This document shows, in pieces, positions 56,927-64,000 of a DNA stretch of 64,000 bases. The position numbers were made by a program, and so were the translations under genes. Every line of letters starts with the position of its first letter. The first letter of the stretch is position 1. The notes beneath the pieces are model-generated. The model saw only the letters and a program-made list of their open reading frames with translations, ran no database searches and had not been told where the DNA came from. Source of the stretch: Paenibacillus lemnae (GTDB lineage Bacteria > Bacillota > Bacilli > Paenibacillales > Paenibacillaceae); contig NZ_JABBPN010000007.1 of the NCBI RefSeq assembly GCF_012933385.1, positions 120,766-184,765 of the forward strand. The letters run 5' to 3'.

Positions 56927-57010
56927 GTTTGAAGACACGCCCTAGCAAGGGAGAAATTCGGGGGCAAAGGCGACCGCTACCGCTGGTCCGGAATCGTTTC
57001 GTTCTCTCCG
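56258..57010. repeat. Dispersed structured repeat, copy D, interrupted by the transposase remnant
   Basis: The left part, ACGAAACGTTCC then TCGCTGTTGCCCCCAAATT (56259-56297), matches the same segment of copy C, and the right part, AAATTCGGGGGCAAAGG then GGAATCGTTTCGT (56956-57003), matches the other side. The outer arms ACGAAACG-TTCC and GGAATCGTTTCGT pair with the same single unpaired A. The short palindrome seen in the other copies is missing. Confidence 0.6.
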
Positions 57011-57040
57011 CTGCTTCGTGCATATCCATCCAAAAAAAAC

Positions 57041-57117
57041 AGGTAACAAAAAGAAACCGCCCTTGGATAGAATGGGAATTGACTAAGCCACCATCTAAAA
57101 AGTAGCGGTTTGATTTG
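57041..57117. repeat. Inverted repeat AAACCGC/GCGGTTT, possible IS end
   Basis: GAAACCGC at about 57046 and GCGGTTTGATTT at about 57105 flank 50 bp that contain no gene. It may be the remains of a second mobile element. The rest of 56927-57220 holds no gene. Confidence 0.35.
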
Positions 57118-57163
57118 TATAAAGCTCTTCCGAATCATACGCATAGCGTATAGTTTTCTTTTG

Positions 57164-57203
57164 ACAAAAAAGACAGGCAGCGGCTGCGGTCCGCTCCTGT
57201 CTA
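57164..57203 (-). terminator. Terminator after the TetR regulator gene
   Basis: GACAGGAGCGG / CCGCTGCCTGTC is followed on the minus strand by T6. Confidence 0.85.
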
Positions 57204-57220
57204 CTGTTAATCCTATTCAT

Positions 57221-57829
57221 TTATACAGGAGTATCCTGTACCTTGCTGTAAAAGCTTCGGCATAAAGCCTTTACATGTGCAGTAGCGGCAGGCTTGATAT
57301 CCTCAAAGCTTACCCGGTCCTGAATGTAAAAAGAAATAAATCCATGTGTAGCCAAAAATAACGTGAGCGGCAGATGATGCCTCTCTTCCTCGCTAAATTC
57401 ATCTTCCAGCAAATGTTTGCGGACCAGTGACGAAAACATATCGAAACAACGGCTTTGCTCTGTACGGCAGTAAGCGAGAAGTTCTTCATCGCGGATCATA
57501 AACATGATTTCATATTGATACGGATGATCCAGCCCAAAGCGCACAAATTCAAGCAGAAGCTGCTCAATCTTCGAATGACCAAGTCCAGGAGACCTGCCGG
57601 ATACTTCATGCAGCAGCATGGCCAGATCATTAAAGTCTTTCATGACTATGGCGTAGAAAAGCTCCGCCTTTTCCTTGAAGTGATAGTACAAGGACCCGTG
57701 GCTGTATCCCAGGTGCTGCCCGATGCTTCGCATCGAGATGGCCCGGTATCCTTTGGTAATGAACAAATGCCTGGCCGCTTCCAATATACGCTCCCTCGAC
57801 AATTCACGTTCTACCGCTCTTCTTGCCAT
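57221..57829 (-). CDS. TetR-family transcriptional regulator
   Basis: This 202-residue protein has the TetR helix-turn-helix at about 12-58 (RERILEAARHLFITKGYRAIS, GYSHGSLYYHFKEKAELFYAI) and a helical ligand-binding C-terminal half. GAAGGGG precedes the ATG. It is 5 nt downstream of the yigZ-type gene and therefore in the same transcript; its targets are unknown. Confidence 0.9.
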   Translation of the reverse strand: MARRAVERELSRERILEAARHLFITKGYRAISMRSIGQHLGYSHGSLYYHFKEKAELFYAIVMKDFNDLAMLLHEVSGRSPGLGHSKIEQLLLEFVRFGLDHPYQYEIMFMIRDEELLAYCRTEQSRCFDMFSSLVRKHLLEDEFSEEERHHLPLTLFLATHGFISFYIQDRVSFEDIKPAATAHVKALCRSFYSKVQDTPV

Positions 57830-57834
57830 ATCAT

Positions 57835-58467
57835 TTATTCCCCTTCAATAAAATAAATCGACTCTCCCTCCGTGATCACGGACTGACCTTGTGTCAGATC
57901 CACCATCCATGCCTTAAAGGCATCGGCTTCCCCGAAGCGGGGCAGGCAGGTCAATGTCACCTTGTCGGCAAAAGCCGTTTCCCCCATACGGACATTGCGG
58001 CTGCGAAGCTCATTCTCCACCTTGCCAAGCCAGGTATAATCCAGCTCTGCATAGACAACCTGATGAAGAACACGTGTAACCACTTCTCCGGATTCCAAAG
58101 CCGCAACGGCACCATCAGTGTAAGCACGAATCAGCCCACCGGCACCCAGCATAATTCCACCGAAATAACGAGTGACAACAACAGCAACATTTTTCAGTCC
58201 CTGATTTCGGATCACCTCCAGAATCGGCTTCCCCGCCGTTCCGCTGGGCTCTCCATCATCTGACTGCTTCTGAATTTCATCGCGTTCCCCAATCATATAA
58301 GCGGAACAATTATGTGTGGCATTCCAATGCTTCTTCTTGATCTCTTCGATAAATTGAACGGCCGACTCCTCGTTGTCTACCGGCATGCAATAGCCGATAA
58401 ATCGGGACTTCTTGATCACAATCTCTTTGGAACCCGCCGACCGCACCGTTTTGTAAGATTCCAGCAA
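57835..58467 (-). CDS. YigZ/IMPACT-family protein
   Basis: This 210-residue protein has the N-terminal IMPACT/UPF0029 domain (KKSRFIGYCMPV, HNCSAYMIG, DDGEPSGTAGKPIL, RYFGGIMLGAGGLIRAY) and the C-terminal DUF1949 ferredoxin-like domain. The function in bacteria is not established. It starts with TTG, with AAGGGGTGA 9 nt upstream. It forms a two-gene unit with the TetR gene. Confidence 0.92.
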   Translation of the reverse strand: MLESYKTVRSAGSKEIVIKKSRFIGYCMPVDNEESAVQFIEEIKKKHWNATHNCSAYMIGERDEIQKQSDDGEPSGTAGKPILEVIRNQGLKNVAVVVTRYFGGIMLGAGGLIRAYTDGAVAALESGEVVTRVLHQVVYAELDYTWLGKVENELRSRNVRMGETAFADKVTLTCLPRFGEADAFKAWMVDLTQGQSVITEGESIYFIEGE

Positions 58468-58489
58468 ACTCGATATTCACCCCTTATTG

Positions 58490-58532
58490 AGAAGAAAGCA
58501 GTCCCCGGCAAAAAAACCGCAGGACTGCTTCC
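58490..58532 (-). terminator. Terminator after pgi
   Basis: AGCAGTCC / GGACTGCT (58497-58529) encloses a smaller CGG/CCG stem and is followed on the minus strand by TTTCTTCT. Confidence 0.65.
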
Positions 58533-58562
58533 ATCAGCTGTTTGTATCTTCATCAAGTGGTG

Positions 58563-59918
58563 TTATTCGGAAAGTCTGGCTTCCAATTCGGCTTTCTCTT
58601 TCTCGTAACCCGGTTTGCCAAGGAGTGCGAACATATTCTTCTTGTACGCTTCTACACCCGGCTGGTCAAACGGGTTTACACCTAACAGATAACCGCTGAT
58701 TCCGCAGGCCTTTTCGAAAAAGTATACCAGATATCCGAAGGAATAGGGAGTGAAATCTGGAATTGTCACAATCAAATTCGGAACTTGTCCGTCAGTATGA
58801 GCCAGCATCGTGCCCTGGAAGGCTTTTTTGTTAACAAAATCCAGGGTTTTGCCGGTCAGGAAGTTCAGTCCGTCGAGATCGTCAGGATCCGATTCAATGG
58901 TAATGTGGTCTGCTACATTCTCTACCTGAAGGACCGTTTCAAAAATATTACGGCTTCCCTCCTGGATGAATTGGCCCATCGAGTGAAGATCTGTCGAGAA
59001 ATCTACGGAAGCCGGATAAATGCCCTTGTAATCCTTGCCTTCGCTTTCGCCATAAAGCTGCTTCCACCATTCGGATACAAAGTGCAGGGACGGCTCGTAG
59101 TTTACGAGGATCTCAATGCCTTTGCCCTTGCGGTACAGCGCATTCCGTACGGCTGCATATTGGTATGCTTCATTCTCGGCAACATTCGGACTGCTGTATT
59201 CCTTGGAAGCATCCGCTGCTCCCTGCATCATTTCATCAATGTTAATGCCGGCTGTTGCGATTGGCAGCAGACCTACCGCTGTCAGGACGGAGTAACGTCC
59301 TCCAACATCATCCGGAATGATGAAAGATTCATAACCTTCTTCGTCAGCCAGTTTTTTAAGGGCGCCTTTTTCCTGGTCGGTCGTGGCATAAATCCGCTTG
59401 CGCGCTTCTTCTTTACCATATTTCTTCTCCAGCTCTGCGCGGAAAATACGGAAAGCGATCGCCGGCTCTGTTGTCGTACCAGACTTGGAGATCACGTTCA
59501 CGGAGAAGTCTTTGCCTTCAATCAGCTGCAGCAGGTGGGTTACATACGTTGAGCTGATGTTGTTGCCTGCGAAATAGATCTCTGGTGTTTTGCGCTGTTC
59601 CTTGGAGAGTTCGTTGTAAAAGCTGTGGGACAGCATTTCAATGGCTGCACGAGCACCCAGATAAGAGCCGCCGATACCGATAACAATCAGGACATCCGAG
59701 TCGCCTTTAATCTTCTCAGCAGCCTGCTGGATGCGAGCAAATTCTTCTTTATCATATTGGGTCGGAAGATCAATCCAGCCCAGGTAATCTGAACCGGCAC
59801 CGGTTCCTTTATGTAACTGTTCATGCGCTGTGCGGATTGGTTCCGCGAAATAGTCGATTTCGTGCTGATTGACAAAAGTAAGGGCCTTGCTGTAATCAAA
59901 ACTGATTTTTTTTGACAT
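58563..59918 (-). CDS. pgi: Glucose-6-phosphate isomerase
   Basis: This 451-residue enzyme of the Bacillus type interconverts glucose-6-phosphate and fructose-6-phosphate. The sugar-isomerase motifs [37 protein letters not shown], and the late GVEAYK are intact. AGGAGG precedes the ATG. It stands alone. Confidence 0.97.
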   Translation of the reverse strand: MSKKISFDYSKALTFVNQHEIDYFAEPIRTAHEQLHKGTGAGSDYLGWIDLPTQYDKEEFARIQQAAEKIKGDSDVLIVIGIGGSYLGARAAIEMLSHSFYNELSKEQRKTPEIYFAGNNISSTYVTHLLQLIEGKDFSVNVISKSGTTTEPAIAFRIFRAELEKKYGKEEARKRIYATTDQEKGALKKLADEEGYESFIIPDDVGGRYSVLTAVGLLPIATAGINIDEMMQGAADASKEYSSPNVAENEAYQYAAVRNALYRKGKGIEILVNYEPSLHFVSEWWKQLYGESEGKDYKGIYPASVDFSTDLHSMGQFIQEGSRNIFETVLQVENVADHITIESDPDDLDGLNFLTGKTLDFVNKKAFQGTMLAHTDGQVPNLIVTIPDFTPYSFGYLVYFFEKACGISGYLLGVNPFDQPGVEAYKKNMFALLGKPGYEKEKAELEARLSE

Positions 59919-60081
59919 GATGGGTGACAGCCTCCTATATGATCATCTTTATTGTTTTTATCATGAGTCAACATTTACATTAGGATACTTGAATTCCTGG
60001 ACAGGTTCAAGTTACGGAACCTGCTGCAACATTTTTAGAACTCGTCCCGTTTGTAATACTTGAAGGGAGAGGATTCACAGC

Positions 60082-61038
60082 ATGAAGAACAAAACATGGA
60101 AAGTCATCACCACTGCGGCACTGTTAACAGCCTTCCTGGCTCCAGCAGCTCAGACAGCGCCTGCCCACGCTGATGCTGCTGCAGCATCAGTCAAAACAGC
60201 TTCATCTGCGTATATCAATAATACCAAAGCGCAAGGTAAAGTACTGCTCCGTCAAGGAACAATTTTTGTGACACTCAATGATTTGAAGTCACTTGGTCTG
60301 TATAAGTTTCACTACAACAATAAATCCAAAACTGTGACCATACAATCACAAGGAACCAAGGTGGTTCTGACTGCCGGGAAGAGCACAATCAGCGTCAACG
60401 GGAAAGAAACCAAACTGCAATCAGCCCCGTTCATTCAAGACGGCAGAACGATGTTCCCGCTTCGAGCAGCATCAGAGGCCTTTGGTGCGGAAATCTACTG
60501 GAATAACCATACCAAAACGGCCTATATCGGAAAACAGTACGACGTGAATGTTTCCCATTACGAGGGCAACGATCTGGCAGCTTCACGCAACGCAGCCCTG
60601 CAGCTGCCTAGAATCTCGAAGCTCGCAAAGGCTCCGCTGGAAAGCACCTACATGGAAATGCAGGGACAGGATTACATCTTCCAGCAGGGCCATTCGGACA
60701 AATTCTTCGAGGTCGATAACGATCTGATCAGCTACTACGAAATCACAGACCATATATTCGAGCTGAAATGGCAGGCCAAGATGGATATGGACAAAAGCAC
60801 AGGAAAACACAGCAAGCTGTTCTTCCTGCCTTCCCTGTTCAAGCAGGAAATCGGTACACAGCCTGATGTTCAGGGCTGGACTGTGGCCAAATTTCAATTC
60901 CGGTATCCTGTGGGCATGACCTTCTACAGCCTGTTTGACAACAAACAACAGCTGGCCAGCGGTGAGGTCGAGCATGACACCAGCAGCCCTCACTACCTGG
61001 GTGTTATTGTTGATATTCCGGAAGAATCACAAAAGTAA
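60082..61038 (+). CDS. Secreted protein with copper-amine-oxidase-N (stalk) domain
   Basis: This 318-residue protein has a signal peptide (about 1-31, APAHADA) and a stalk domain (about 45-150) with KVLLRQGTIFVTLNDLKSLG and DGRTMFPLRAASEAFGAEIYWNNHTKTAYIG, the repeat common in secreted Paenibacillus proteins. The C-terminal half has no family that I recognise. GAAGGGAGAGG precedes the ATG. A strong terminator follows. The role is unknown. Confidence 0.88.
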   Translation: MKNKTWKVITTAALLTAFLAPAAQTAPAHADAAAASVKTASSAYINNTKAQGKVLLRQGTIFVTLNDLKSLGLYKFHYNNKSKTVTIQSQGTKVVLTAGKSTISVNGKETKLQSAPFIQDGRTMFPLRAASEAFGAEIYWNNHTKTAYIGKQYDVNVSHYEGNDLAASRNAALQLPRISKLAKAPLESTYMEMQGQDYIFQQGHSDKFFEVDNDLISYYEITDHIFELKWQAKMDMDKSTGKHSKLFFLPSLFKQEIGTQPDVQGWTVAKFQFRYPVGMTFYSLFDNKQQLASGEVEHDTSSPHYLGVIVDIPEESQK

Positions 61039-61051
61039 AACTTTAGCTTGC

Positions 61052-61090
61052 AAAGGCTCGGGACCTTTAAAGAGATTCCGAGCCTTTTTG
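61052..61090 (+). terminator. Terminator after the stalk-domain protein
   Basis: AAAGGCTCGG / CCGAGCCTTTTT, 10-bp stem and T5 on the plus strand. Confidence 0.9.
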
Positions 61091-61095
61091 CCATG

Positions 61096-61413
61096 TTAAG
61101 CCGTTGGGTAAGAGCAGCAGTAATCGGTTACGGTCCGGATCTCCAGCTTGAAGGAGGCATTGCCGGGAACATGGAAAGTCGCTTGACCCTGAATTTCCTG
61201 CCAGGACTCTTCTCCTGGAAGCAGCACCTTCAGATCTCCTGATAAAATTTCCATAATTTCCGGTCCGTCCGTACCGAACTCATAACTTCCCGGCAGCATG
61301 ATACCCAGCGTGACCTTATCTCCATTCTCCAGCATAACCGTGCGGCTGGTCACCTGACCTTCATAATAGATATTCGCTTCCTTCTGTACCGAAGCATTCT
61401 TGAATTGAGCCAT
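61096..61413 (-). CDS. ppnP: Pyrimidine/purine nucleoside phosphorylase
   Basis: This 105-residue cupin-like protein matches PpnP (YaiE, DUF1255): VTLGIMLPGSYEFGTDGPEIMEILSGDLKVLLPG and FHVPGNASFKLEI. The E. coli enzyme phosphorolyses many nucleosides. The ATG at 61413 has AGGGGAAG upstream; the reading frame extends further but without a ribosome site. It follows tkt on the same strand. Confidence 0.92.
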   Translation of the reverse strand: MAQFKNASVQKEANIYYEGQVTSRTVMLENGDKVTLGIMLPGSYEFGTDGPEIMEILSGDLKVLLPGEESWQEIQGQATFHVPGNASFKLEIRTVTDYCCSYPTA

Positions 61414-61447
61414 CTGATTTTCTTCCCCTCTCGCCCTATGTATATAG

Positions 61448-61486
61448 ATCGGCACCCGCAGCTTTATTACCTTAGCGGGTGCCGAT
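61448..61486. terminator. Hairpin between tkt and ppnP
   Basis: ATCGGCACCCGC pairs perfectly with GCGGGTGCCGAT over 12 bp, but no strong T run follows on the minus strand. It may be a weak tkt terminator or a processing site. Confidence 0.5.
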
Positions 61487-61517
61487 TACTATTTCTATTG
61501 CTGGATGCGGCTGGTGT

Positions 61518-63533
61518 TTACAGCAGTGCTTTTACGCGGCTGACCACATTTTCAACTGTAAATCCGTATTCAGCCACAACGCGGTCTCCCGGGGCGGAAG
61601 CGCCGAATGTGGAGATTCCAAGAATGCTGCCCTGATCCCCGACAAAACGCTCCCATCCGAACGGATGAGCCATTTCGACAGCCAGACGAGCTTTAACATC
61701 CGGAAGCAGTACGGAATCTTTATAAGCTTGATCCTGTGCATCGAACAGATCCCAGCTAGGCATGCTGATAACACGAACCTGAATGCCTTCCTGTGCCAAA
61801 GCTTCCTGTGCTTTAACAGCCAGCTGTACTTCAGAACCGGTTGCCAGAATTTGAGCTTGTGCCTTGCCCTCTTTCGCATCGGAAACGACATAAGCACCGC
61901 GTTTGATGCCTTCACGTGCGTTCTCCGCAGTGCCAGCCAGCACAGGCAGGTTCTGACGGGTAAGCACCAATGCAACCGGACGATCCTGGTTCTCCATGGA
62001 GTAAGCCCATGCTGCTGATGTTTCGTTGGCATCTGCCGGACGAATCACTGTCAAGCCTGGAATGATGCGCAGGGATGCAAGCTGTTCAATCGGCTCATGT
62101 GTTGGACCGTCTTCACCGACAGCAATACTGTCGTGAGTCAGTACATACGTAACCGGAAGCTTCATGATTGCCGCCAGACGAATGGCTGGACGCAGGTAGT
62201 CGGTAAAGACGAAGAACGTACCGCCAAATACCTTCAGACCACCATGCAGGGCGATACCGTTGTTCGCGCCCGCCATTGCAAATTCACGCACACCATAATA
62301 CACATTACGGCCTTCATAGCTTTTCGCTGTAAAGGTTGCCAGGTCATTCAGATGAGTCATGGTGGAGCTTTCCAGGTCAGCAGAACCGCCCAGCAGCTGT
62401 GGTACGCCTGCTGTCAATCCGTTCAATGCTTTACCAGAAGCTACCCGTGTGGATACTGCTTTGTCGTCCGGGCTGTATACCGGCAAATCTTTGTCCCAGC
62501 CTTCAGCAAGCTTGCCTGCAACTGCGGATTCAAATTGCGCTGCCAGCTCAGGATAGGCATCCTTGTACTTCGCAAACTGATTTTCCCACGCCTGGTAAGC
62601 TGCAATACCGCGATCTTTCACCTCTGCGAAATGCGCAGCTACTTCTTCAGGTACGTAGAAATCCTCTTCGTATACCCATTTGTAGAAGTCTTTGGTCAGC
62701 TTCGCTTCTTCAGTACCCAGCGGGGAACCGTGCGTACCGCCGTGGCCGCCCTTGCCCTGCTTGTTCGGGCTTCCGAAACCGATGATGGTTTTCACTTCGA
62801 TCAGGGTTGGACGCTCGGAGTCGCTCTGCGCTTCCGAGATTGCTTTCTCGATCGCCGGAAGATCGTTGCCGTCTTCCACACGAAGCACCTGCCAGCCATA
62901 CGCTTCAAATCGCTGGGCTACGTTCTCGGAGAACGACAGGTTCAGCTCGCCGTCCAGGGAGATATCATTGGAATCATACAGCATGATCAGCTTGCCCAGC
63001 TTCAGATGGCCAGCCAGGGAAGCCGATTCTGCGGATACGCCTTCCATAAGGTCACCATCACCACAGATGGCATACGTGTAATGGTCTACCACTTTAAAAT
63101 CATCTTTATTATAAACTGCGCCCATATGCGCTTCAGCCATTGCCATACCTACAGCCATAGCAACACCTTGTCCAAGCGGACCTGTTGTAGCATCTACACC
63201 AGCAGTGTGACCAAACTCGGGATGACCCGGAGTTTTGCTGTCCCATTGACGGAACTGCTTCAAATCCTCCAGGGACAAATCATAACCGGACAGGTGCAGC
63301 AGGCTGTAGAGCAGCATGGAGCCATGACCGGCAGACAGCACAAAACGGTCGCGGTTGATCCACGACGGCTGGTCAGGGTTATGGTTCATCGTTTTGGCAA
63401 AGAGCTGGTATCCCATCGGTGCGGAACCCATCGGCATACCAGGATGACCTGATTTCGCTTTTTCAATCGCATCAATCGCGAGCGTACGGATCGTTGCGAT
63501 AGACAAATTGTCGATCGTCTGATTAGTTGTCAT
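61518..63533 (-). CDS. tkt: Transketolase
   Basis: This 671-residue thiamine-diphosphate enzyme transfers two-carbon units in the pentose phosphate pathway. Motifs: the N-terminal histidine in [10 protein letters not shown], the ThDP motif from GDGDLMEG, the central [15 protein letters not shown], and the C-terminal domain. AGGAGG precedes the ATG. It stands alone, with a stem-loop before ppnP downstream. Confidence 0.98.
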   Translation of the reverse strand: MTTNQTIDNLSIATIRTLAIDAIEKAKSGHPGMPMGSAPMGYQLFAKTMNHNPDQPSWINRDRFVLSAGHGSMLLYSLLHLSGYDLSLEDLKQFRQWDSKTPGHPEFGHTAGVDATTGPLGQGVAMAVGMAMAEAHMGAVYNKDDFKVVDHYTYAICGDGDLMEGVSAESASLAGHLKLGKLIMLYDSNDISLDGELNLSFSENVAQRFEAYGWQVLRVEDGNDLPAIEKAISEAQSDSERPTLIEVKTIIGFGSPNKQGKGGHGGTHGSPLGTEEAKLTKDFYKWVYEEDFYVPEEVAAHFAEVKDRGIAAYQAWENQFAKYKDAYPELAAQFESAVAGKLAEGWDKDLPVYSPDDKAVSTRVASGKALNGLTAGVPQLLGGSADLESSTMTHLNDLATFTAKSYEGRNVYYGVREFAMAGANNGIALHGGLKVFGGTFFVFTDYLRPAIRLAAIMKLPVTYVLTHDSIAVGEDGPTHEPIEQLASLRIIPGLTVIRPADANETSAAWAYSMENQDRPVALVLTRQNLPVLAGTAENAREGIKRGAYVVSDAKEGKAQAQILATGSEVQLAVKAQEALAQEGIQVRVISMPSWDLFDAQDQAYKDSVLLPDVKARLAVEMAHPFGWERFVGDQGSILGISTFGASAPGDRVVAEYGFTVENVVSRVKALL

Positions 63534-63772
63534 TGAATAATCCTCCTCAAGTACTGTGCTTGATCCAAGCTTCTTTTGTCGCTATAACCGGGGTGATAAC
63601 TGGCTAAGAGCAATTAGGAAAGTTGAAAATATCAATTTGACTCTTATTGTATCATCTGATGACTTTCTTTGCCATACGGGAATTATCTTTCATCTTTTCT
63701 TCATCTTGTTCTTCATCAAAAAGTAGGGAAAAGCCCTTATGCATTATGCCCCTTGCATGAGAGGTTATAACC

Positions 63773-63819
63773 TAAAAACTCTCCACCCATCCACGGATAT
63801 TCCGTGAGGGTGGAGAGTT
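63773..63819 (-). terminator. Terminator after the gene at the right edge
   Basis: ACTCTCCACCC (63778-63788) pairs with GGGTGGAGAGT (63808-63818), with an inner CACGG/CCGTG stem; the minus strand continues with T5. The rest of 63534-63772 holds only the tkt promoter region. Confidence 0.85.
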
Positions 63820-63851
63820 TGTGGCATGTAGGCGCTGCGACCCGCGTCAAC

Positions 63852-64000
63852 TTACCGCTGGCTACGGTTCTTGGCCTTCAGCAGGCGGTCCATGGACGAA
63901 CCGCCCTGCTCGGGCGCCGCAGGCGCCTGGCCGCGGCCCGGCTCAGGGGCCGCGGGCTGCGGCGGGCTGGCCTTGCGCCCGCCGTCTGTGCCGGCCGGCT
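63852..64000 (-). CDS. C-terminal fragment of an unknown protein
   Basis: The last 48 codons of a gene that runs off the right edge, ending at a TAA at 63852-63854. The visible part is a Pro/Ala/Gly-rich, unstructured linker of very high GC followed by SSMDRLLKAKNRSQR. No domain is visible and I do not recognise the protein. The terminator at 63773-63819 belongs to it. Confidence 0.6.
   Translation of the reverse strand, partial: PAGTDGGRKASPPQPAAPEPGRGQAPAAPEQGGSSMDRLLKAKNRSQR

Noticed and set aside
62097..63452. 451-codon open frame on the plus strand opposite tkt
   Set aside because: It has no ribosome site and lies wholly antisense to an intact transketolase gene; the translation is low-complexity and unlike any family.

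Overview
The window looks like chromosomal DNA of a spore-forming, low-to-mid GC Gram-positive bacterium, most like Paenibacillus or a close relative. The reasons are strong GGAGG-type ribosome sites with several TTG and GTG starts, a Leu T-box in front of ilvB, an infC-rpmI-rplT operon with an AUU-type infC start, Bacillus-type proteins (TcyP, LplJ, YtqA/MnmM, DUF2569) and secreted Paenibacillus-type proteins (stalk-domain protein, PL11 lyase with a helical tail, lipoprotein serpins). No tRNA, rRNA, CRISPR array or prophage was seen. Most of the window is ordinary core genome; the accessory parts are short.

Layout. 1-4.6 kb: start of an HMGL-type aldolase gene, leucyl aminopeptidase, an orphan PAS histidine kinase, a zinc-finger protein and a 2-Cys peroxiredoxin with a perfect PerR-type operator upstream. 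4.6-12.4 kb: branched-chain amino acid genes leuB and, on the same strand, T-box-ilvB-ilvN-ilvC-leuA, with an oppositely oriented aldo/keto reductase where leuB-leuC-leuD would follow in Bacillus. 12.5-16.1 kb: an acetyltransferase, a Gly/Pro/Tyr-rich protein, infC-rpmI-rplT behind an attenuator leader, and a membrane glycosyltransferase. 16.8-29.7 kb: UgtP-like glycosyltransferase, trmB, ytqA-mnmM-manA, an alpha/beta hydrolase, a B12-type radical SAM gene with recQ, an AraC regulator, an SRPBCC protein and speD. 29.9-37.7 kb: rhamnogalacturonan lyase, VOC dioxygenase-like protein, small membrane proteins, AEC transporter with acetyltransferase, and an M24 peptidase. 37.9-42.8 kb: tcyP and a btuFCD-type vitamin B12 importer under a cobalamin riboswitch. 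42.9-51.7 kb: lplJ, membrane hydrolase, HAD phosphatase, MBL hydrolase, a stand-alone TIR-like protein coupled to a small basic protein, and two tandem lipoprotein serpins. 51.8-56.2 kb: sulfate importer cysTWA-sbp and yjbQ. 56.2-64 kb: a broken IS5-type transposase, TetR-yigZ, pgi, a stalk-domain protein, ppnP, tkt and the 3' end of an unknown gene.

The most interesting observation is a dispersed repeat of about 130-150 bp, present at about 22.07, 43.93 and 48.36 kb and, interrupted by the transposase remnant, at about 56.25-57.0 kb. Every copy contains a long inverted repeat; the three intact copies also carry a short palindromic hairpin (AGCTTTCC or AGTTTTCC type). Every copy is closed by an outer stem whose sequence is different in each copy but still pairs, with a single unpaired A kept at the same end. 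That is either compensatory change in a structured RNA/DNA element or insertion of an element into pre-existing palindromes. The second candidate is the TIR-like gene at 47.2-48.2 kb, which resembles NADase effectors of anti-phage systems and has an unassigned C-terminal half.
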